From Neonectria sp. B-13 (taxonomy: Eukaryota > Ascomycota > Sordariomycetes > Hypocreales > Nectriaceae), in the NCBI GenBank assembly GCA_002682825.1, contig NOKP01000006.1, positions 2,073,601 to 2,137,600 on the forward strand: 64,000 nucleotides of DNA, written 5' to 3'. Each line of letters opens with the position of its first letter. Within the stretch, counting starts at the first letter, position 1. The notes beneath the pieces are model-generated. The model did not search any database. It had not been told where the DNA came from and worked only from the letters and a program-made list of their open reading frames with translations. The translations under genes and the position numbers were made by a program. Below are positions 45,604 through 57,432 of this stretch, one piece after another.

Positions 45604-47317
45604 ATGATGAGGCCTCTCACTACGCGCTCAGTCCTGGGTCTGGCTGGTGGTCGCTGGACTCATCGGTCGGGCTTGTTCGCCTCATGTGCGACAGCCAGGA
45701 GGAGCTTCTCGTCTACTATCCATCGTCGTCAGACCGAGAGGACTTGGTCGACACCCCTGGCTAAGCAACTCTTCGAGGCCATCTCGGTACTAAATCTGCT
45801 GTGATAAATTACCTCTCCAGCGCACAATGCTGACTGCGCGTCCTTAGACCACCGGGCCAGTTCCCCTAGCCAGCTACATGCGCATGTGCTTGACCGGCGA
45901 TCTGGGCGGCTACTACACCGGAGCCATTGCCGACGGACGAGACCAGTTCGGAGTCAAAGGCGACTTTGTCACGTCCCCTGAGATCTCCCAGGTCTTTGGA
46001 GAGCTGATCGGCATCTGGTTCATCGCCGAATGGATCAGCCAGGGGCGCCCCAAGCACGGCGTCCAGCTCATCGAGGTCGGACCTGGCCGTGGCACTCTCA
46101 TGGACGACATGCTTCGGGTACGGCTCGGCACATCCCTTGCTCCTCCAGCTGTGAATGCGCTGTACTGACATTTTGCAATAGACCATCCAGAGGTTTCCTG
46201 CCATGGCCGACAGCATAGACGCCGTTTACATGGTCGAGGCTAGTCGTGAGCTCAGGGGTGCCCAGAAGAAGCTCCTCTGTGGCCCGGATGCCCCGTCGAC
46301 CGAGTCCAAGGTCGGCTCCCACAGCGCCAGCAAGTACAACAGCCGACCTATTGTCTGGACCGACACCATCAAATCTATCCCCATCGGTTGGTGACCTAGG
46401 TCCACACCCCCACGCCGTATATATATATCCTGACCAACTTCGGGATAGAGCCTAGCAAGATGCCTTTCATCGTAGCCCACGAGTTCTTCGATGCTCTCCC
46501 CATCCACAGCTTTCAATCCGCCGTAGTCGACCCTCCTCCGCCACCGCCACCTGGCTCGCCTGCCGCTGCGAAGACGCCTCCGGCATCCCAAGACGGCCGG
46601 CCGACTATAGAATGGCGAGAGATGATGGTCTCCCCGACGCGACCCGGCGTCACCCACGCCGAGCTAGGGACCCCCAAGTCTGAGCAGCATGAGTCCCCAC
46701 CAGAGTTCCAGCTTGTCCTATCCTCCGGCACTACGCGGCACTCGCGCTTCGTGCCCGAGACTTCACCTCGCTACCGCAAGCTTAAGCAGACGCCCGACTC
46801 GCTCATCGAGGTCTGTCCAGACGCCTCCACCTTCGTCACCGACTTCGCAACCCGCATCGGCGGCACCCTGCAGCATCCTAAGCCTGCCCCCAGCGGCGCT
46901 GCTCTCATCCTTGATTACGGCACTTCCGACACGGTGCCCATCAACTCCCTCAGGGGTATCCGTCAGCACAAGCGCGTGAATCCCTTCTCCGCCCCAGGCC
47001 TGGTCGATCTGAGCGTCGACGTTGACTTCACAGCCATCGCCGAGGTGGCCATGCTGGCCAGCAATGGCGTCGAGGTCCACGGCCCCGTGCCCCAGGCCGA
47101 CTTCTTGGAGCTCATGGGCATCCGCGAGCGCGCCGAAATGCTCACCAAGGCACCCGGTGCTGATAAAGCCGCCGCCGAAAACATCGACAAGGCCTGGAAA
47201 CGTCTCGTTGACAAGGGCCCTGGCGGCATGGGCAAGGTGTACAAAGCGCTGGCTATCCTGCCTGAAAACGAGGGCCGTCGTCGACCCGTCGGATTCGGCG
47301 GGGACGTGAAGGCCTGA
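45604..47317 (+). CDS. ndufaf7: Mitochondrial NDUFAF7/MidA-type arginine methyltransferase
   Basis: Four exons (45604-45786, 45848-46117, 46182-46386, 46449-47317; introns 61, 64 and 62 bp) encode about 508 residues. The N-terminus is Arg/Ser-rich without acids ([13 protein letters not shown]), a likely mitochondrial presequence. The family core includes [21 protein letters not shown], the [19 protein letters not shown] segment, the SAM-binding [45 protein letters not shown] and a VDFTAIAE strand. NDUFAF7 dimethylates an arginine of the complex I 49-kDa subunit during assembly in the matrix (family knowledge). A Pro/Ser-rich insert of about 70 residues follows the EFFDALP motif. The third intron has an unusual donor (GTTGGT), but removing it restores the frame and conserved order. 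Confidence 0.92.
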
Positions 47318-47586
47318 AGTGTGAGAGAATCGGGACGATTGTACTACCATGTAACTTTGTGTGATATTGACCATTTGCCACCCCGAGTCTGTGGCCCTTT
47401 ACTAGCTAGCTGATTCCCGTCCCGATCATGTAACGCACACCGATCCTTCTCCCCGGGACCCAATGTTATACACGACACAAATCCCAATCCATTCATGAAT
47501 GCTATATGAAAACCTTGACTATACAAAAAAGTTGAACTTGCGCAGGCCTGCGAGCCCACCCTCATCTGAGAAACGCCATCGCCATT

Positions 47587-49548
47587 TTATTTCCCGCGTA
47601 CAAGCTTCGCGTCTTCCTCGTCGTCACTATCATCGTCCGAGAACTTGTCACCATCCTCGCCGACGGCGAAAATGGTCTCGCCGTCGAGCGACTCTCGGGG
47701 AAGCGGCCTGTTTGGCCTCTGCTGGCCACCGGCTTGGGAGGTTCCAGCGACCGTAACCCCGTGGAAAGGTTCGGGCTCGTTTCGCTTCCCCACCTGAGCC
47801 TCTTCATCATCATCAGAGTCCTCGCCAGGCATTCCAATGTCACCAATCTCAAAGTTACCATCGTCGTCCTGAGCAACCTCATCGCTCATGGCGAAGCGAC
47901 GGTTGTTGGCAGTGGGGCGCCAGATGTAGGCAATCCAAGCGACATCGGCGAAATAAACCAAGTTGAGCCAGCCATCAAGAATAAACCATCTCGTCTTCCA
48001 GTGGAAGGGAACAAAGTCGGGGTCGTTGACCGATGCGAAGGTGAAGCTGTTGAAGAAGAAGAAGGCAAAAATGACGAGGATGCTAATGAGGATAGCCCAC
48101 CACAGCTTCTTGAACATGGCCTCCTTGACGTGCTGCTTTCGCTCCTTGAGACCCTTGAGGGTGAGGTTGAGTGAGTTCAGTGTCCAAATGTAGAAGGCAG
48201 TCAAGGTGCCGGCGAGGGGCAGCACAATGAGGAGAACGAAGGGACCTGAAGATTTGTAAGCGGGTTGAGATGATACCCAGATGCCAAGGTGACAACTTAC
48301 CAGCAGTCTCAGGAGTAATGGTCAGACTGGTAACAGAGTAGACAAGGCCAAAGAGGAAATGGGCGGCGGCAAGCCATCGCACCCAGATCATGGCCCGACC
48401 CAAGGTGGGCTTAACCACGCCATAGCCCATGCAGACAATAAGCAACAGGAAGAAGGAGAAGGAGTTTCTAGCTGCGTTAAGAACTCCAACTACGGTGAGG
48501 AAGACCTTGGAGCCGATGTTGGAACCGTTACGGTTCTGATAATCTTTGCCAATGTTAGCAAACGATCATCAACAAGGTAGATGGGGACGACAAACCATAG
48601 AAACCCCAAGTCAAGATCATCTCAACTACTAAGAAGACTAAGATAGCCGTGATGTAGTTCTGGACGGCCACTCGAGGAAGGTTAGCAACATTGCGGGGAT
48701 GGTGTGGCCAACACAACAGGGCTGCTCACAGATGTCGTGTCGATGTTGGTAATAAAGGAAACCCCAGTAAGCAGCAACCAGCGCATACAGGATAGTGATG
48801 CCACCGTAGAAGGGCAGCTTGGGGATCTGCGTGGCCTGGAGCTCGCCGTAGGCATTGCGAAACTCGACAACGGCAGAATACTCCTTAGTGTTGAAGCCGT
48901 CGGTTACAACGCAGTAGTATCCCGTCTTCTTTATAGAGTATTTGACCGAGCCGGCCTCCTTCAAGTGGACAGCCTTTGAGGCAATGAGGTTCTTGGATTT
49001 CTCAGTGGCATCGGATGACAGAACGAATTTGCCAATGTCGGTCTTGTTGCAGTTGCCTGCCTTGACATAGTTGTCGTTGCAGATGGCGAATCGCTGGAAG
49101 CGCACAAATGTCAGCGAAGTGCTTCAAATCGGCTGATACGGCGGATGCTTACGTTGACGTGTAGGTCGGCATCGGGAATGCCAATCAGGTTTCTATCCTT
49201 CCACTCAAAGATGATCAAACTGGTAATGGGGTCCTTATCCTTGGTGGTGGTGTTGAGAAACTTGACCTGAATGAAGGGGTCGACAGGGCCTCCCCAGGCG
49301 CTTCGGCTGTACATGCCTATTGTCTGTTAGGCAACGAGATTCGTGCAAGAAGGTTTCGGCAAACTAACCAGTGCAAACTTCTTGGTTACCATCTTTGTTG
49401 TCCTGTAGTTGAGCATGGTTAGCATGTTGCCGAGTCTGGCAGGCAGGTGGAGGCAGAGGAGTCATGAGCTGCGTACCAAGCCAACTTCCATGGCCTGGGC
49501 AGTCCAGAGGGACATGCCCAGCAGGAGGAGTCCCCGGGGGAACCTCAT
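47587..49548 (-). CDS. ptm1: Ptm1/GPR107-type seven-transmembrane (LUSTR) protein
   Basis: Seven exons on the minus strand (49548-49477, 49402-49369, 49316-49153, 49093-48730, 48670-48596, 48543-48301, 48245-47587) encode about 536 residues. A signal peptide (MRFPRGLLLLGMSLWTAQA) precedes a lumenal beta-rich domain with Cys residues and an AGSVKYSIKKTGYYCVV motif. Seven hydrophobic segments follow from about residue 195 (PFYGGITILYALVAAYWGFL, then YITAILVFLVVEMILTWGFY). FADVAWIAYIWRPTANNRRFAMSDE closes the core. The cytosolic tail is strongly acidic (DSDDDEEAQ, SDDDSDDEEDA). Members such as yeast Ptm1 and human GPR107/108 cycle through the Golgi and endosomes and affect trafficking (family knowledge). 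The smallest exon is 34 nt. The gene converges on NDUFAF7 (269 bp between stops). Confidence 0.9.
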
Positions 49549-50286
49549 ATTTGACAACGAGCTGGTCGGTGTGTTGCGGGAGCTTCTGGTGGCGGGCGGA
49601 GGGAACGGGGGGGCGAGGGACGAGAAGGGGTCGATGCGTTCGGCGGGAGGGTTGGCGGGAGGTTCGGCGAGAGTTTCGAGATGGATCTTTGGTGCGGCGT
49701 CGCAAGAAGTCCTAGGCGGGCATGACGAGGCGGGCAAGGGAGTCCTCTGGAGGCGAGAGGAAGGATTGCGCGGGTCCAACAGATGCGCGCAAGAGGAAGA
49801 AGGAAGAAGAAGAACGGAGGCGGATTTTGGCTTGTTTCAAGATGTAAGAAGGAAGCTCTGGATGTGGATGGAGATGGAGATGGAGATGGAGATGGGCTGC
49901 GGCTACGGCTGCGGCTGCGAGGTTGGTGGTACCTGCGCTACGTATACGTAATTGGCTGCCCGTGCCAGTGAAGCCAGGTCAGCACGCTTCCTGTCGATGG
50001 GAGGGAGGCTTGGGAGAGTGGGAAGGGGAAGGTGTCAACGGTACCTACAAGGTACTCAGCCTATCACCTGCTGTCGCGCGCCCCCCTAACGGGTGCTTTC
50101 AGCGCCCCGTCATCCGCCAGACGATCGCCCCAGCCAGACGCGGTCGATAAGCGATAAGCGATAAGCGGCCCAAGTTTTGGTTGGCGCATCCATCCATCAC
50201 CGATAAATTCCATCAACACCATCCGTCTTCAAGGTTGCGACACCCAACACCAGCAACCCATCCGCCTTCAATTTTAAAGCACCATC
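49549..50286. promoter_or_regulatory. Divergent promoter region (ptm1 / cyp8)
   Basis: 738 bp between divergent starts. It contains a GGAGAT repeat (49866-49895) on the ptm1 side and three GCGATAA-type words at about 50148-50166 on the cyp8 side. Confidence 0.55.
49866..49895. repeat. GGAGAT hexanucleotide repeat
   Basis: About five units of GGAGAT (equivalently ATGGAG) lie about 330 bp upstream of the ptm1 start. Confidence 0.8.
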
Positions 50287-52136
50287 ATGGGTAAGGGAAC
50301 CGACAAGCTATACGTAAGCTACCCCCCTGATTGCATCCCACCAATTGCCCTCTAACCCCCCGTCGCATCCCGCAGATTACACACTCCGAGTGGTCGTCCT
50401 CCGATGCCTATTCCGCCAGCGTTGGCGCCGGCGCCTCCTCTCGTGGCCAGCAGGTCGCGTCCTTCCGCCGTCTGCCCTTCAACTTCTGCGCTGCAAGCCT
50501 CCAGCCCTTCAAGAACCCCGTATGCACCCCGGACGGCACCATCTTCGACGTCGAGGTCATTGGCGCCTGGCTCGAGAAGCACCCCAACCAGAATCCCGTC
50601 AACGGCGAGCCCTTGCACAAAAAGGATCTGATTCGCCTCAACTTCGCCCGGAATTCCGAGTCCGACTCTCTCGGCGCCGGCTTGAGCGATGGCAAGGGCG
50701 ATCTGATTGATCCCGTCACGTACAAGGTCTTCACCGACAACACCCACATCGTCGCCATCCGTCATGGCCCTTACGCCAACGTCTTCGCCTGGGACACGGT
50801 TGAGCGCATGAACATTAAACCCAAGACGTGGCGCGATCTGGTAGATGATGAGGAGTTCACACGAGCAGACATTATCACGCTCCAAGACCCCCAAAACGCT
50901 GCTAGCCGAAACCTCGAGCAGTTCAAGTATCTAAAGGAAGGCCACGAGGCCCAGTTGACCAAAGAGCAAGAGGAGGAACGAAAAGCTGGCAACATCAACA
51001 CAGGCGCGCTGGGAAATATTGGCAGCAAGGTGTTGCGCGCAAAGGCTGCCGTGGAGAAGGCGCGCAAGGCGCGAGAGCAGGGCGGCGACGTCAACCGCAG
51101 CTCCACGGCCCTGGCGAAGCCCGCCGCCATGCCTTTAGTCCGGCAGTCCATGATTCAGGACAAGAAGCTGGCGTCGAACTCGGCCGCATATACCACAGGA
51201 AGGGCTGCCGCAAGTTTCACCAGCACTGGACTCACGCCCGAGACGAGCGGCGAGAGGGCCCTCCTGACTGACGAGGAGTACATGCTCAAGCCTAAGCGGG
51301 TCAAAGCCAAAGGTTATGCGAGGATGGAGACCAATCTGGGCGATGTGACTATTGAGCTGCAAACCGAGACGGCGCCCAGAGCAGTCTGGAACTTCATTAA
51401 ACTTGCGCAGAAGGGGTACTACAAGGGCGTCGCCTTCCACCGAAACATCCCCAACTTCATGATCCAAGGTGGCGATCCCTCTGGGACAGGCCGAGGCGGC
51501 GCAAGCATCTGGGGCAAATACTTTGACGATGAGTTCGACGGCCCCTTAACACACAACGCCCGCGGCACTGGTGAGTGGCACCCCCTTCTCGTACCTCCAG
51601 CGCCTCCAAACTAACTCCCTGCAGTCTCCATGGCCAACAAAGGCAAGAACACCAACTCGAGCCAGTTCTTCATCGCGTACAAGCCCACTCCTCACCTGGA
51701 CCGCAAGCACACCATTTTCGGCCGCGTGACTTCGGGGCTTGACGTCCTTTCCAAGATGGAAGACGTTCCCACCGATGGCTCCAGCCGACCCCTAAATAAG
51801 ATCGTCATAAAGGATATCGTCGTCTTCGTCGACCCCTTTGAGGAATTTCAGACCCAGCGCAGGGAGCAGGAGAAGCATACCCGGGAGAAAGAGGAGGTCC
51901 AGCGTCGCGGCGGTACCGAGGATGACAAGACAACCTGGACCGGTAAACGCATACGCAACGACGGTACAATCGAACCCGTCGACTCTAGAGAGAGCGTCGG
52001 CAAGTATCTCAAGGCTGCAGCGCCACAGAGCAATTCCACAACGAATGAGGCGGATCTAGACGATGTTGACACATGGGAGGAACCAGCACGCAAAAAGATC
52101 AAAGGGGCTGGTTTTGGAAACTTTGACAGCTGGTAG
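50287..52136 (+). CDS. cyp8: U-box cyclophilin, PPIL2/Cyp8 type
   Basis: Three exons (50287-50313, 50376-51570, 51625-52136; introns 62 and 54 bp) encode about 577 residues. The 9-codon first exon (MGKGTDKLY) joins [17 protein letters not shown]-box follows with [39 protein letters not shown] and [17 protein letters not shown]. The cyclophilin domain begins near residue 325 ([20 protein letters not shown]), with [31 protein letters not shown] and the [12 protein letters not shown] segment. The C-terminus is charged, ends FGNFDSW and carries a KKIKG motif. Homologues are nuclear, spliceosome-associated proteins with U-box ubiquitin-ligase fold (family knowledge). Human and yeast active-site residues such as the Arg in FHR are present; Trp-to-other changes were not checked. 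Confidence 0.95.
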
Positions 52137-52402
52137 AGGGGGATCGTCCGCCTTTGCAAGAGTTTTCAAGCTTCCACCAAATGTTGGTATGCGCCCTTTC
52201 TTGAACCTGCCTATTCTCAATGCTAGAGAACCATGCTAAGGAAGCAACAAACGCTCCTCAGCCACATTTTACGGGTATCCAACCTCATAACTCCGTCGTT
52301 ACATACATCAAAGTGAAATCCCGATTGATACACACGGGGTGATTGGCAAAAGAAATGCTGACAGGTCTACGCTGAGAGTCTAGGAGCCAAGACAGACGGC
52401 AT

Positions 52403-54484
52403 CTAAACAACATCAGGCAACGCTTCCTCTGGTAGTAGTGGAACAGCACCGAAGAGAGTTGCGCGCTGCTGGGCGGGTTCTTCCCTAGTTTGCAGCAGCT
52501 TTGCAACAATGCGAGCCTGTTCAAGGCCAGTCTCGCGGTGGATGGCGTGTAGCCTGCCGATGGCGTACTGTTTCGTCTCGGTAGAACAAGTCGAGGACAT
52601 ACCCAGGATATAGAGAGGCCATATTATGGTGTGGCTTGCGGACGCTAGAGTCATAAAGCGCTCCGCATTGCCTTCCTGGCCGACCGAGTTTGTCGGATTG
52701 AGGAGTGTTGGCCTGCTCGACTCGTCTTGTGGTTCCAGGCCATGGTCAGATCGTAACTTGGGGCCAGCTGGCGTTGGCATGTCGCGGTACCTTTGTTCTT
52801 TGGTAGGACTTGACACTGCAACTCCTGTGTCTCCCGTTGAACAGCCCTGTCGAAAACTGACAACGCCAAAATGCTGAGGAATACTCGCCACAATAGCCTC
52901 CCCCAACAAGCTTAGCAGCTTTATGATCTTTGCCAGACGTGCTCGGTGGTGATCTGGCAATGAGGCTAGATCTGGAAGCTTGGAGCCGCGACAAACTTGC
53001 TCGAGGATGGTCTCTAAGACAAGCATTCGAACTGCTCGCACACCGTTCCACATAGTGGCTTGTAGCAGACCAGGGTATACATGGCACCAGTGACCAAGGA
53101 CTCGAGGGTCCGATCTCGTCAATTGGATGCGCCGGTAGTTCCAGGACGGGGGTAGCTTAGATAATATAACTGCGAATTCGTCGTCGATATGCGTCAATTT
53201 CTCCACTATGTCATCAATATTATGAAGTTTCCCCGACTTGATGTCGTAGCGGACCTGGAGCGCTCTGTAGACGGGATCAACCACGCGCCACACTGGGCTA
53301 TCGAGCTCGAGTGAAGGCTGAAGCTCGCTACGGAGATCAACCATTGCCTGGGGCATCGGCAGCCCGCTTTGAATGCAGCTAATGAGAACGGACTGGGACA
53401 GCATGAGAAACATGCTAACACCAGCTTTGGTTCGAAACTGGGCAGAACCTCTCATGCTGGCGAGAATGGCGGCGCCGTTGACATGATCCTGCCATGCCTG
53501 CATGGTCTGGGGACTGTGCCCGGCGACGAACTCGTATCTGCCAAGGATCAGGACGGCGAGTAAGGTGGTGTCCTTGATGCATTCGTCGGGGTTGCAAAGA
53601 GCAGTATTGGTGAGCTTAAGGGCGATGCCGTAGCTCTGGCGGGCTCGATGCATGGTTTCTTTACAGCCGGTGAGCTGAGACAGGCCGGCGAGGCCCACGG
53701 CCGCCATGCTAACTCTTACGGCGTCGACTTTAGCATCGTCCGAGTCCGGGGGTTTCCAAACGTCGTAGATAAAGGAAAAGTTTTGGTGGCAACCGTTGTC
53801 GGCCGCGACATAGCGGGACCAGAAGAAGGCGGTGCCTCGTTCCTGAAGAGCTTCTGGCAGAGCTTCTTCCAGCAACACCTGGTCCGAAGGTATATCATGA
53901 GGATAGTACTCGCCGGCGGCAGCATCGCCGTCATTGCTGTCGGTGCTCGCTTGGGAAGGCGAGCTACTGCTTCTCGGGGTGAGGATGGAGAGAACTGGGC
54001 CCCGGCGACGGTTACGACGGGAAGCTGACTTTTTGGTGGCGGAATTGGTAGCGGCGCTCGGTACTGGGGCGCTCGGGACGGGCCGAGGCGACGAGGATGG
54101 AGATGTCGGGCGGGGGGTCTGGGCCTTCTTCTGTGCGTGGGCGCGGGAGCGAGTCTTTGCGGCTTTGCTAATTACGTGAGAACTCTCATCACGGAACATG
54201 AGGTCAACCAGGTTGCGGTATCCCGGGCATGTCTGGTGACGCTTCTCGCACTGGCCACATGATGGTTCTCTTTGATCGCACTAATATTTAACATTGGTAA
54301 GTTAGTACGGCCTTGGGCTGGCGTGGCAGTAAGGGAAGAGGGGTAGTAGGAACGGCGACTTTGGCGTCGTCCTCGTCCTGGTCGTCGCGAGAGTGGTGTG
54401 TGTGGTTTGAACGGATGAACTCACGCGTATCTTGCGCTCGCGACACTTGGAGCACCCTTTGGAGGGTTTGCCGCAGTAGACCAT
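52403..54484 (-). CDS. Zn2Cys6 fungal transcription factor
   Basis: Two exons on the minus strand (54484-54425 and 54280-52403, 144-bp intron) encode about 645 residues. The binuclear cluster is split by the intron after its second cysteine: CSKCRERKIR joins CDQREPSCGQCEKRHQTC, giving the full six-Cys pattern. The following GYRNLVDLMFRDES is typical of one large fungal subfamily. A basic, Ser/Pro-rich linker with SASRRNRRRGP precedes a regulatory region of helices (VSMAAVGLAGLSQLTGC, CNPDECIKDTTLLAVLILGRYE) of the fungal-specific type. It is a nuclear DNA-binding protein by inference; its targets are unknown. The start at 54484 gives the usual short N-terminus (MVYCGKPSKG); an ATG at 54541 is in frame. 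It converges on cyp8. Confidence 0.9.
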
Positions 54485-56244
54485 GGTGGGGGTTTTCGCC
54501 GAGTACGAGGCTTCGGGGGCTGAGAGTCGGACCGAGACCAAGGAGGGTTGGTGGTGGTTAGGCTCGTTTGTTGTTGGTCAAGACCGAGGCATGATGGATG
54601 GTGACGGTCGTGCCTAGGGACTGTTTCAAGTCTCGACCACGATCTAGGCGTCTCAGTCTCGGGATTGATAGTGGGGGGGGGAGACAGGGAGAAACAAAGC
54701 AAGAGAGGAGCTAGGAAGGATGGTGAGAGCCTGGTTGAGGTTCGGCTCAGCAGTGCGAGTTGTGTTGAGGCTGTGGTAGGGCTGGTGATTGAGATGGATC
54801 GTTGATGATTGATGATGTACTTACGTGGGTGCTCCGCAGGCCAGGAGTGGAGGGGCCAGCGGGTGCACAGTGGGTAATGACAGATAGTAGTTGTACGTAT
54901 GTGGTATTCGTAGATGTGATCGGGAGGCGAATGCCGAGGTGGATTCGGATGGTTTAACCCGACTGAATTTCAGTCCGACGAAGGGGAGGGTGAAAAGAAG
55001 GGGATGACTTGATTTCTAAAGAAATTGGTCTGGGCTGGACTGGATGGAAGGAAGCATGGGCTGATTGGGTATTGGGGGGCAGTCGCGGTCACAGGGCAGT
55101 GCTGCTCTTTCCTTGCAAAACCTGCATACCGGCAAGTTATACCGCTGACTCCATCCATCCCAGCCCTCCTTCCTCAGGCAGTACCGACGGGACAACTATA
55201 CCTTAAATAGTACCTTAGTAATTACCTTAGGTACTTAGGTACATACCTTCTACTTACTTACTAAGTAGATAAGGTAAGAGAGGTACGGAGTTGCGGAGGT
55301 TGGAAGGGCTGGCATTTATCACTGATCGAGCGTAAACTCAGCCTGCAACCTCCAGGTTTCTTGCTTCACTTGCTCTGCCCGGAGATAATCAACTACTAAT
55401 TAGTACTGTTGGAGACCTGAGGGTACAGGTACAGACGAGCCGGGGTCGCATCGGCAGTGGTATTCTAGGCGGTGGCACATGCCCACACCCCTATTACCTG
55501 CCTTAGCCAATCCACTCTACGGGGGGATACGTTCGCCGGTCGTCTGCAGTACCTACTGTAGAGCATGCACCAAGTACATTGAAATCCGCGGTACGAAGTA
55601 CAGCATATAGACTATTAGTTAAGATGACATCCGCTTGCACCGCTCTGCAGCGCTGACGTCTCCCGGTCGTCGAGGGCGTCCCAAGTCTAACGGACAAACC
55701 CAGCCCTTTACAATAGCCAGTCGACGCAGTCAATCCCATCCCCAACAATAGGCAAGCCCCGAGTTAACAGCTAGTGATACATGGTTAACAGCCTATGCGC
55801 CCTTTTCTTCACCTGTTTTAGAGCAGCTGCGTGTCGTAGTTACTGCGACCTACACAGGGGGGGCTGTGCGGGAACGAATGGCGCAACTCTGGTGAGGCTT
55901 ATGCAGCCCAACGGGCAACATGCGCCGCACCCGCCCCAGACACTCGACACTGAGAGGTCAAAGAACTACGTAGTACAGGTGTGCACTAACAAGGATTAAG
56001 AGGATTATATGGCACTTCGCCTCGGCCATAGCCCTTCACAGAACGTGTGCCCATTTCATGCCAAAGTCGGGGCTGTTGATAATGACTTTAAGAAACTAAA
56101 CGGGAAGTGCAGAATGGTGATCGACAACAGAGACTAACACTCATATTAATTAGATAGCACGTACTGTAATTCCACACTAATCATCGGTAGATACATTCTC
56201 AAACAGTGAAGCTGTTTACAAAACCCCGTGCCATGATTCCCCGA
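54485..56244. other. 1.8-kb intergenic region
   Basis: Upstream of the Zn2Cys6 gene and downstream of the GH64 gene, both on the minus strand. The centre (55190-55290) is dense in AGGTAC/TACCTTA words. No acceptable frame, RNA gene or transposon. Confidence 0.55.
55200..55290. repeat. TACCTTA/AGGTAC-rich simple-sequence patch
   Basis: Repeated TACCTTA, AGGTAC and CTTACT words and their complements fill about 90 bp. Similar word use appears at 4980-5520 and 25130-25360. Confidence 0.6.
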
Positions 56245-57432
56245 TCACATGATCCCGTTCCGATATCCTCCAGCCGTCACCGTCAACAGCTTGGGGTTTG
56301 CGGCGTTTACGGAGCCCGACTGATCGGGCTGGCCACTCGCAGTCACGTCGTCGTACGGGAACGCAAACCCACGATGCGCAACCGACATCTTGTGGCAAAG
56401 TCGGGCGTAGTGGTTAATCGGCTTGTGAGTATAGTACGTCTCAGCCCGCTCGCCATCGGGCTGCTCGGGGTTGATCAGCAGCGTCCCTCGGTTGAACGCC
56501 GCCGCGATCCGAGCTCCGACGTTGAGTCTTGCCTCCTCCCTCTGATCTCGAGGTTGTCGTACAGCGAACGGTCCGGTGTTGCATGTGAGGATGTCCTTCG
56601 TTGTTGGTTTCTCGTAGGTCAAGGTCCAGCCGACTCCCCCCTTCAACTGGAGCACTCCTCCACGGACACGGCCTCGAAACTTGCCCCAGTCACGCTGAGT
56701 ATCAACGGCCAGGGGTGTATTCTCGTAGTGCTTCCATACCGCGTCCACATACTCGCGGAAGAAGCCCTTGAACAAGCCTGGGTACACTTGCTCTCCAGAG
56801 TTGGGGCTGAGGATGCGGATGAGGGCTCCTGATGGAGACCTGACAACCAGCTTCTTCCAAGGATTCCCGAGCTGCTCGAGCCGGTGTGCGATCGTGGCGA
56901 TGGCGCCCTTGGGCATGCCAACCACCTCTTGAGGTAGTCCGGTGAGTTTGGCCAGGTGGAGGGCCACGGGGATGTTCAAGAAGTCGACAAACGAAATGTT
57001 GGCAAACACCTCCACCTGGTTGAAGGTGAGCTCGGCAAAGGTCCACTCCACCTCATAGTTAATATCCTTCGGGTTCATCGGCGAGGGCTCCACCAAAGCC
57101 GGCGCTGAGTTCGACTCCGAGTTCACGTAGAATTTGAGCGGCCGGTTCTTGCTGAAGTAAATGCGGCCGCCAGCCAGCCGGGGGATCCGCACCCTCTTCT
57201 TAGCTCCGGGGCCGCCCACGCGAATCTCGTGGTCAACGCCGGGCGGTCGGCGGTCCCCCCCGCCCGACGCCAGCATGTGCGGCGTCACTCCGTCCGACTT
57301 CATCATCATCGGTCCAGCGTCATCTTCGCCGCCTCTCCCGTTGGGCCGTAGCCTGCGCCCCGTGACGTGGGCATAGAGCATGGGAGCCCCAGTCCGGTTC
57401 ACGAGGACGAGGTCAAGGAAGCTCTGTGTCAT
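56245..57432 (-). CDS. GH64 beta-1,3-glucanase-like protein without signal peptide
   Basis: A single minus-strand exon of about 395 residues. It starts MTQSFLDLVLVNRTGAPMLY, a first strand typical of the GH64/thaumatin-like fold. RIPRLAGGRIYFSKNRPLKF and the core EVEWTFAELTFNQVEVFANI followed by SFVDFLNIPVALHL are the GH64 signature. Glu134 and Asp150 are 16 residues apart, the spacing known for the catalytic pair of laminaripentaose-producing glucanase. Later segments include VYPGLFKGFFREYVDAVWKH. GH64 enzymes hydrolyse beta-1,3-glucan (family knowledge). No secretion signal precedes the domain: an upstream in-frame ATG at 57498 adds only a polar 22-residue stretch. It may act inside the cell, be exported unconventionally, or lack an upstream exon that I could not find. 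Confidence 0.85.
   Translation of the reverse strand: MTQSFLDLVLVNRTGAPMLYAHVTGRRLRPNGRGGEDDAGPMMMKSDGVTPHMLASGGGDRRPPGVDHEIRVGGPGAKKRVRIPRLAGGRIYFSKNRPLKFYVNSESNSAPALVEPSPMNPKDINYEVEWTFAELTFNQVEVFANISFVDFLNIPVALHLAKLTGLPQEVVGMPKGAIATIAHRLEQLGNPWKKLVVRSPSGALIRILSPNSGEQVYPGLFKGFFREYVDAVWKHYENTPLAVDTQRDWGKFRGRVRGGVLQLKGGVGWTLTYEKPTTKDILTCNTGPFAVRQPRDQREEARLNVGARIAAAFNRGTLLINPEQPDGERAETYYTHKPINHYARLCHKMSVAHRGFAFPYDDVTASGQPDQSGSVNAANPKLLTVTAGGYRNGIM

Noticed and set aside
53368..54030. Plus-strand frames inside the Zn2Cys6 gene
   Set aside because: Antisense shadows of a well-supported exon.
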